DNA from: Clostridia bacterium
GTDB taxonomy: Bacteria > Bacillota_A > Clostridia > Christensenellales > Aristaeellaceae
Reading direction: 5' to 3'
DNA length: 5,447 nt
Assembly: GCA_017938785.1 (NCBI GenBank)
Contig: JAGBAU010000062.1
Span: forward strand, 1 to 5,447
Position numbers and translations under genes: made by a program. Positions 1 through 5,447 of this stretch are shown one piece after another (position 1 is the stretch's first letter; each line of letters opens with the position of its first letter). Under the pieces are notes generated by a model. That model had not been told where the DNA came from, searched no databases, and was given only the letters and a program-made list of their open reading frames with translations.

Positions 1-80
1 GGGGAGAAGAGGAAAACTGGTTGGGTGGGGGAGAAATCAACTTCAACCGCAGCCTGCCGCTGGTATACAGCGAGGCATAA
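1..80 (+). CDS. 3' end of an unidentified protein gene (partial)
   Basis: An open frame enters from the left edge (codons starting at position 3) and ends at TAA 78-80, giving about 25 C-terminal residues that include WLGGGEINFNRSLPLVYSEA. The stop codon lies 4 nt before a GC-rich hairpin that would act as its terminator, which is the main reason to prefer this frame; the other two plus-strand frames stay open past the hairpin. The fragment is too short to assign a family, and I do not recognise it. It converges on the secreted-protein gene on the other strand. Confidence 0.5.
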   Translation, partial: GEEENWLGGGEINFNRSLPLVYSEA

Positions 81-84
81 AGAA

Positions 85-115
85 GCTCCGGCGTGTTTGC
101 CGGAGCCTTTCTCTT
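85..115. terminator. Probable bidirectional intrinsic terminator between convergent genes
   Basis: An 8-bp perfect GC-rich stem (GCTCCGGC at 85-92, GCCGGAGC at 99-106) encloses a 6-nt loop. It is followed on the plus strand by the T-rich CTTTCTCTT. It lies between the plus-strand stop at 78-80 and the minus-strand stop at 114-116. Reading leftward, the hairpin is followed by TTCTTTATG, a weaker T-tract, so it can plausibly serve both genes but is better for the plus strand. Confidence 0.75.
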
Positions 116-755
116 ATACCAACGTATAGGAAATCATTTTATACGTGCTGCGATCGGCCAAATCTTCTGCGTAAACCGTTGCGCTGCCGTAGGCGAGGGG
201 ATCGCCGTACCTTTCGATGATGGCGTCCAGATCATCGTCCAGCACGTCATTTTCCCAGGAATCTCCGTTGCAGAAGTTCAGGAAATACACGAAGTATTTA
301 TCTTCGCAGATGGGATATGCACCTACCGTATAGGCAAAGCCGCTGTCGTTCCAGCCGCCGGTTTCGCAGTGGTAGTAGTATTCGCCGTCGTAGTCAAAGC
401 GGGTCTGTCCGAGGATGCTTTCATCAACGTCGGCTTCATAGAAGTAATCGTCGATGATCTCCAGAATGCGGTCATCGGATACCCGGCAGTTATTATCACC
501 GGCGTATTCGCCGTATTCATAGGCTTCATAGTCGTTGAACCACATGTGATCATGGGCAAAATCCACAAGTTCTTCGCGGCTGACGCGGGCGTCCACCAAA
601 TCCACGCCCACCTCCGTGAAGTTGGACAGGAACAGGTTCATGGCGTAGGTCTGATCATCATCCAGAGAAAGGGGCACAAAGTTCTGCGCAAGTGCAGAAG
701 GAATCAGACACAGAAGCAGCATAACCAGGGTGACGATACGAAATTTCTTTTTCAT
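114..755 (-). CDS. Secreted acidic protein of unknown function
   Basis: This gene encodes 213 residues. The N-terminus is a textbook Sec signal peptide: MKKK, a hydrophobic core at about residues 7-19, and an ALA-Q signal peptidase I site, with predicted cleavage after residue 23. There is no good lipobox at Cys16. The mature part (about 190 residues) is strikingly acidic and rich in Tyr and Asp, with four Cys (90, 130, 150, 162) that could form disulfides, and no further membrane segment. The segment NLFLSNFTE at about residues 40-48 resembles a motif I associate with hypothetical secreted Clostridia proteins, but that is from memory and unverified. The start is set by GGAGG at 763-767, 7 nt before the ATG. 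The gene lies downstream of the DUF3006-like gene, behind a strong terminator, and I see no convincing promoter in the roughly 37 nt between that hairpin and the start. I do not assign a function. Confidence 0.85.
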   Translation of the reverse strand: MKKKFRIVTLVMLLLCLIPSALAQNFVPLSLDDDQTYAMNLFLSNFTEVGVDLVDARVSREELVDFAHDHMWFNDYEAYEYGEYAGDNNCRVSDDRILEIIDDYFYEADVDESILGQTRFDYDGEYYYHCETGGWNDSGFAYTVGAYPICEDKYFVYFLNFCNGDSWENDVLDDDLDAIIERYGDPLAYGSATVYAEDLADRSTYKMISYTLV

Positions 756-792
756 TGGAATTCCTCCAAGCCAATCAGTTGTAAATTAGATA

Positions 793-824
793 GCAAAAAG
801 CGGGAAAAAGTTCCCGCTTTTTGC
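793..824 (-). terminator. Intrinsic terminator behind the DUF3006-like gene
   Basis: A perfect 14-bp inverted repeat (793-806 with 811-824) has only a 4-nt loop. On the minus strand it reads as a GCGGGA/TCCCGC core whose descending arm runs into CTTTTTGC, so the T-tract is partly inside the stem. It begins 2 nt after the stop codon of the small gene (827-829). The A-tract and T-tract arms make it look nearly symmetrical, so it could also stop transcription on the plus strand. Confidence 0.85.
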
Positions 825-826
825 CA

Positions 827-1000
827 TCATTCCACGATTTCGTAGGTCAAAAACGCCCACTTCAAATTCGTACCCTCGTCGATGGCTTCCGGCAGCAGGG
901 CGCGGGCCACGCACAGCAGTTCATCCTCATGCACATCCGTGCGCTGCAAAAAGGCGTAATCCCCGTCCAAACGTGCAACGGTATAATATCTCTCGTCCAT
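827..1000 (-). CDS. Small DUF3006-like protein (57 aa)
   Basis: This encodes a 57-residue protein beginning MDERYYTVARLDGDYAFLQ and ending TYEIVE. The pattern of an early LDGDYAFL strand followed by ARALLPEAIDEGTNL fits the small DUF3006 family (a short strand-rich protein with a conserved LP...xEG turn). This is recognition by eye, and the function of that family is not established. I chose the ATG at 998-1000 because GGAGGT (1005-1010) lies 4 nt upstream. A longer in-frame start at 1043-1045 would lie within the thrS terminator hairpin and has no ribosome binding site. There is no signal peptide or membrane segment, so it is probably cytosolic. It follows thrS on the same strand with 57 nt between genes, and that gap is almost entirely occupied by the thrS terminator. 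Confidence 0.75.
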   Translation of the reverse strand: MDERYYTVARLDGDYAFLQRTDVHEDELLCVARALLPEAIDEGTNLKWAFLTYEIVE

Positions 1001-1004
1001 GGTT

Positions 1005-1010
1005 ACCTCC
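1005..1010 (-). promoter_or_regulatory. Ribosome binding site fixing the start of the 57-aa gene
   Basis: On the minus strand this reads GGAGGT, 4 nt before the ATG at 998-1000. It decides the start against an in-frame upstream ATG at 1043-1045 that sits inside a terminator stem. Confidence 0.8.
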
Positions 1011-1014
1011 GTTT

Positions 1015-1044
1015 GAAAAATGCCGCAGGAATAAACCTGCGGCA
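1015..1044 (-). terminator. Intrinsic terminator of thrS
   Basis: On the minus strand a 9-bp perfect stem (TGCCGCAGG / CCTGCGGCA; 1036-1044 with 1021-1029) with a 6-nt loop is directly followed by TTTTTC (1015-1020). It begins 13 nt after the thrS stop codon (1058-1060). It ends only 4 nt before the ribosome binding site of the next gene, leaving no space for a promoter between them. Confidence 0.9.
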
Positions 1045-1057
1045 TAACTTATGTTCC

Positions 1058-2824
1058 TTAGGATTTGCGCTCGGAGATTTCCGCCTTCAGCATGGCGATC
1101 AGCTCGTCCATGGTCATGACGGTGGTCTCGTCGGTGTCGCGGTTGCGGACGGAAACGGTGCCGTTTTCCACTTCCTTGGCGCCGATGATCAGCATGTGGG
1201 GAACGCGCATGACCTGGCGTGCCTCGCGGATCTTGTAGCCGATCTTGTCGGAACGGTCGTCCAGGGTCACGCGGATGCCCTCGGCGAACAGCTTCTCATA
1301 AACCTCGCGGGCATAATCTTCGCTCTTGTCGGAAACAGACATGACGCGAACCTGCTCGGGAGCCAGCCAGGTGGGGAACTTACCGGCGTAGTGCTCGGTC
1401 AGGATGCCGATGAAGCGCTCGATGGAACCGAAGCATACGCGGTGGATCATGATCGGGCGTTCCTTCTGGCCGTTTTCGGCGGTGTATTCCAGGTTGAAGT
1501 TGAGGGGCATCTGGAAGTCCAGCTGGATAGTGCCGCACTGCCAGGTACGGCCAATGCTGTCCTGCAGGTGGAAGTCGATCTTCGGGCCGTAGAATGCGCC
1601 GTCGCCTTCGTTAATGGTGTAATCGAGACCCAGCTTCTCCAGGGCGCCCTTCAGGCCCTCGGTTGCGGCCTCCCAATCCTCATCGGAACCCATGGAGTCC
1701 TCGGGACGGGTGGACAGCTCAATGAAGTAGGTGAAACCGAACTTGGTGTACACTTCGTTGATCAGGTGTACAACGCCCATGATTTCATCCTGGATCTGGT
1801 CGGGACGCATGAAGATATGAGCGTCGTCCTGGGTGAAGCAGCGCACGCGCATCAGGCCGTGCAGGGCGCCGCGCAGCTCATGGCGGTGTACAATACCCAG
1901 TTCGCCTGCGCGGATGGGCAGTTCGCGATAGCTGTGGGGCTCGCTGGCATAAACCAGAACGCCGCCGGGGCAGTTCATGGGCTTCACGCAGTTGATCTCT
2001 TCATCAATCACGGTGGAGTACATGTTGTTCTTGTAGTGATCCCAGTGGCCGCTGGTTTCCCACAGCTTGCGGTTCATGATCAGGGGAGTGCTGATTTCCA
2101 CGTAGCCGTTCTTGCGGTGCAGCTCGCGCCAGTACTCGATCAAGGTGTTCTTCAGGATCATGCCGTTGGGCAGGAAGAAGGGGAAGCCGATGGCTTCGTC
2201 GCGCATCATGAACAGCTTCATTTCCTTGCCGACCTTGCGGTGATCGCGGCGGGCGGCTTCTTCCATGAGCTTCAGGTGGGCGTCCAGTTCATCCTGGGTG
2301 GCGAAGGCGATGCCGTTGATGCGGGTGAGCATCTTGTTGTCCTTGTCGCCCTTCCAGTATGCACCGGAGGACTGGGTCAGCTTGAAGGCCTTCAGGGCCT
2401 TGGTGTAGGTCAGGTGGGGGCCGATGCACATGTCGATGTAATCGCCCTGCTTGAAGAAGGAGATTTCAGCGTCTTCCGGCAGGTCGTCGATGTGCTCCAG
2501 CTTATACTTTGCATTGCGTTCCTTCATCAGCTGCTTGGCTTCCTCGCGGGGCAGCACGAAGGGCTTGATGGGCAGGTTTTCCTTGATGATCTTCTTCATC
2601 TCGGCTTCGATGGCGGCCAGATCTTCGTCGGCGATCTTCTTGTCGCCCAGGTCTACGTCATAGTAGAAGCCGTTGTCGGTTGCGGGGCCGTAGCCGAAGT
2701 CGGCTTCGGGATAGAGGCGCTGGATGGCCTGGGCCATGATGTGGGCTGCGGTGTGACGGATAACCTGCAGTTTCTGCTCCTCGGGGCATTCTGCAACCAC
2801 GCCGTCCTTGTAGATGATCTTCAT
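1058..2824 (-). CDS. thrS: Threonine--tRNA ligase (ThrRS), lacking most of the TGS domain
   Basis: Class II aminoacyl-tRNA synthetase, which charges tRNA-Thr with threonine using ATP in the cytosol. The protein has 588 residues. The editing domain, which removes mischarged serine, carries HTAAH (His24, His28) and CIGPH (Cys133, His137). The catalytic core carries the zinc ligands Cys285 (in MNCPGG), His336 (in TQDDAHIF) and His461 (in IHRVCFGSIER), motif 2 around 313-336, and the motif 3 arginine Arg470. The anticodon-binding domain fills about 490-580. Residue spacings match E. coli ThrRS (His73/His77/Cys182/His186; Cys334/His385/His511/Arg520) with an offset of about 49-50, so most of the usual N-terminal TGS domain of about 60 residues is missing. 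The ATG at 2822-2824 has AGGAG (2834-2838) 9 nt upstream. The frame stays open further upstream (to 3016), but that part lies inside the T-box leader and is not coding. Expression is controlled by the T-box attenuator immediately upstream. Confidence 0.97.
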   Translation of the reverse strand: MKIIYKDGVVAECPEEQKLQVIRHTAAHIMAQAIQRLYPEADFGYGPATDNGFYYDVDLGDKKIADEDLAAIEAEMKKIIKENLPIKPFVLPREEAKQLMKERNAKYKLEHIDDLPEDAEISFFKQGDYIDMCIGPHLTYTKALKAFKLTQSSGAYWKGDKDNKMLTRINGIAFATQDELDAHLKLMEEAARRDHRKVGKEMKLFMMRDEAIGFPFFLPNGMILKNTLIEYWRELHRKNGYVEISTPLIMNRKLWETSGHWDHYKNNMYSTVIDEEINCVKPMNCPGGVLVYASEPHSYRELPIRAGELGIVHRHELRGALHGLMRVRCFTQDDAHIFMRPDQIQDEIMGVVHLINEVYTKFGFTYFIELSTRPEDSMGSDEDWEAATEGLKGALEKLGLDYTINEGDGAFYGPKIDFHLQDSIGRTWQCGTIQLDFQMPLNFNLEYTAENGQKERPIMIHRVCFGSIERFIGILTEHYAGKFPTWLAPEQVRVMSVSDKSEDYAREVYEKLFAEGIRVTLDDRSDKIGYKIREARQVMRVPHMLIIGAKEVENGTVSVRNRDTDETTVMTMDELIAMLKAEISERKS

Positions 2825-2856
2825 GAATGGGCTCTCCTCTCTGGTTTCAGGGGATA

Positions 2857-2892
2857 TAAAAAGCACCCCTGGAATTGTTGTTCCAAGGGTGC
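2857..2892 (-). terminator. T-box regulatory terminator
   Basis: On the minus strand a 12-bp stem (GCACCCTTGGAA at 2892-2881 with TTCCAGGGGTGC at 2874-2863, one G-T wobble) with a 6-nt loop is followed by TTTTTATA. It lies 33 nt upstream of the thrS start. It forms when charged tRNA-Thr is plentiful, stopping transcription before thrS. Confidence 0.92.
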
Positions 2893-2928
2893 ATTGAATG
2901 TTGTATTCAAGAGGCACGGTTCCACCTT
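2885..2928 (-). promoter_or_regulatory. T-box antiterminator with tRNA acceptor-end bulge
   Basis: On the minus strand AAGG (2928-2925) pairs with CCTT (2888-2885), and GTGC (2917-2914) pairs with GCAC (2892-2889). This leaves the 7-nt bulge TGGAACC (2924-2918), the canonical site that binds the tRNA NCCA end. The apical part contains an extra hairpin, TTGAAT/ATTCAA. Bases 2885-2892 are also the 5' arm of the terminator, so the two structures exclude each other. The variable base after TGG is A, which predicts U at the discriminator position of the cognate tRNA-Thr. Confidence 0.9.
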
Positions 2929-3094
2929 GACTTTGGCTCGTGCGCCCGTTAACGGGGGCGAGGCGGCGGGGCTTGTGACAACCCGGCGGCTCCGGAGTGG
3001 TCTCCACTGCGGCCAAACAGGTATCTTTCAGCGGGCGATACCCTCTCTGGGAATGGCGGATGCGGCTTCGGTCTCCATCTTTGCTTCTGGGGAT

Positions 3095-3123
3095 ATTTTA
3101 GCACTTCCGCATGAATTCGTCAA
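3095..3123 (-). promoter_or_regulatory. Promoter of the thrS T-box transcript
   Basis: On the minus strand the -35 box TTGACG (3123-3118, 5 of 6 to consensus) and the -10 box TAAAAT (3100-3095, 5 of 6) are separated by exactly 17 bp. The predicted transcription start is near the A at 3088, directly before the first conserved bases of T-box Stem I. That independent match supports the call. Confidence 0.85.
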
Positions 3124-3233
3124 TCGGCAGGGATATTTTTAACGGGTTTATCCAAATTAAAACCGATGCGCCTGATCATTAGAAAATATCCGGAAACATC
3201 CTTTTTTGTCGAGCATTGTCACACCGAATTATC

Positions 3234-3262
3234 TTGACTTTGCCATTGTTACAACATATAAT
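3234..3262 (+). promoter_or_regulatory. Strong sigma-70-type promoter of nifJ
   Basis: The -35 box TTGACT (3234-3239, 5 of 6) and the -10 box TATAAT (3257-3262, perfect) are separated by 17 bp. The start of transcription would fall near 3268-3270, giving a 5' untranslated region of about 50 nt. The spacer contains the inverted repeat TTGTTACAA (3246-3254), a candidate operator. Confidence 0.88.
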
Positions 3263-3270
3263 ATTAAGTG

Positions 3271-3287
3271 ATGATTTAGGTAATCAT
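3271..3287 (+). other. Small AT-rich hairpin at the 5' end of the nifJ mRNA
   Basis: ATGATT (3271-3276) and AATCAT (3282-3287) form a perfect 6-bp stem with a 5-nt loop, right after the predicted transcription start. It could be a 5' stabilising hairpin or a weak operator. At only six mostly A-T pairs, it may be chance in an AT-rich stretch. Confidence 0.3.
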
Positions 3288-3303
3288 GATACTCACAATA
3301 TAA

Positions 3304-5447
<2,144 letters not shown>

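Larger units (their letters stand above)
2825..3088 (-). promoter_or_regulatory. T-box riboswitch leader of thrS (threonine-responsive)
   Basis: Leader RNA that binds tRNA-Thr and lets RNA polymerase continue into thrS when the tRNA is uncharged. Near the 5' end, AGCAAAGATGGAGACC is typical of the base of T-box Stem I. Further on, AGAGAGG followed by GGTATC...GCTGAAA...GATACC matches the AG bulge and distal loop of Stem I. The best specifier codon is ACC (Thr) at 3001-2999, in an internal loop between a GTGG helix and a CTCC helix that pairs with GGAG of the 5' strand. A GC-rich hairpin around the palindrome CCCGTTAACGGG (2945-2956), closed by CTCG/CGAG, is the likely Stem III. The T-box sequence AAGGTGGAACCGTG lies at 2928-2915 and is followed by the terminator. 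The specifier is inferred from a hand fold; the T-box itself is seen directly. Confidence 0.93.

Noticed and set aside
93..845. Plus-strand open frame of 250 codons opposite the secreted-protein gene
   Set aside because: The minus-strand frame has a ribosome binding site, a signal peptide and a flanking terminator. The plus frame starts inside the terminator loop at 93 and runs through the hairpin at 793-824.
982..987. TATAAT on the plus strand as a promoter
   Set aside because: It encodes part of the Tyr-Tyr-Thr stretch of the 57-aa gene on the other strand, has no -35 box at 16-18 bp and leads into no plus-strand gene.
1001..1045. Longer 72-residue version of the 57-aa protein starting at 1045
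   Set aside because: Its start codon lies inside the thrS terminator stem with no ribosome binding site, while GGAGGT lies correctly spaced before the ATG at 1000.
2825..3016. N-terminal extension of ThrRS by 64 residues
   Set aside because: The in-frame extension covers the T-box specifier region, antiterminator and terminator, does not resemble a TGS domain, and an ATG with an AGGAG site exists at 2824.
821..3142. Very long plus-strand open frame (773 codons) opposite thrS and its leader
   Set aside because: It runs antisense across thrS, the 57-aa gene and the T-box, including terminators. It has no recognisable domain and the same bias-driven composition, so it is a shadow of thrS.
3246..3263. 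Rex-type operator (TTGTTAAnnnnTTAACAA) in the nifJ promoter
   Set aside because: Only one half-site (TTGTTA) is present; the partner half at the expected distance is TATAATA, part of the -10 box, so the required symmetry is missing.

Overview
The window looks like a piece of a chromosome from an anaerobic Clostridia-type Firmicute, most plausibly a gut member of the Oscillospiraceae/Ruminococcaceae. The evidence is a tRNA-Thr-type T-box riboswitch in front of thrS, strong GGAGG ribosome binding sites, intrinsic terminators with T-tracts, a one-polypeptide pyruvate:ferredoxin oxidoreductase and moderately GC-rich, C-ending codon use. The genus is inference. I see no mobile element, CRISPR array, tRNA or rRNA gene.

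Layout, left to right. Positions 1-80 hold what is probably the 3' end of a plus-strand gene, closed by a hairpin at 85-106. From there to 3123 everything reads on the minus strand. Listed in transcription order, these are: a sigma-70-type promoter (3118-3123 / 3095-3100), a T-box leader of about 260 nt with ACC (Thr) as likely specifier, thrS (2824-1058), a strong terminator (1015-1044), a 57-residue DUF3006-like protein (1000-827), a second terminator (793-824), and a secreted acidic protein of unknown function (755-114). A divergent, AT-rich intergenic region (3124-3318) carries a near-consensus promoter (3234-3262) for nifJ. That gene starts at a TTG codon at 3319 and runs off the right edge inside its first ferredoxin-type cluster motif.

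How it works together. thrS is under a classical uncharged-tRNA-sensing attenuator: the antiterminator (2885-2928) and terminator (2863-2892) share bases 2885-2892 and so exclude each other. nifJ is a separately promoted central-metabolism gene (pyruvate to acetyl-CoA with reduced ferredoxin), and its codon use suggests high expression. The two small genes behind thrS have little or no room for promoters of their own between the terminators and their ribosome binding sites. They may therefore depend on read-through from the thrS transcript.

Nothing here is clearly a new system. The points most worth a second look are the ThrRS that lacks most of its N-terminal TGS domain, the serial terminator/small-gene arrangement behind it, the unrecognised secreted protein, and a repeated TTGT-N-ACA element around the nifJ promoter.
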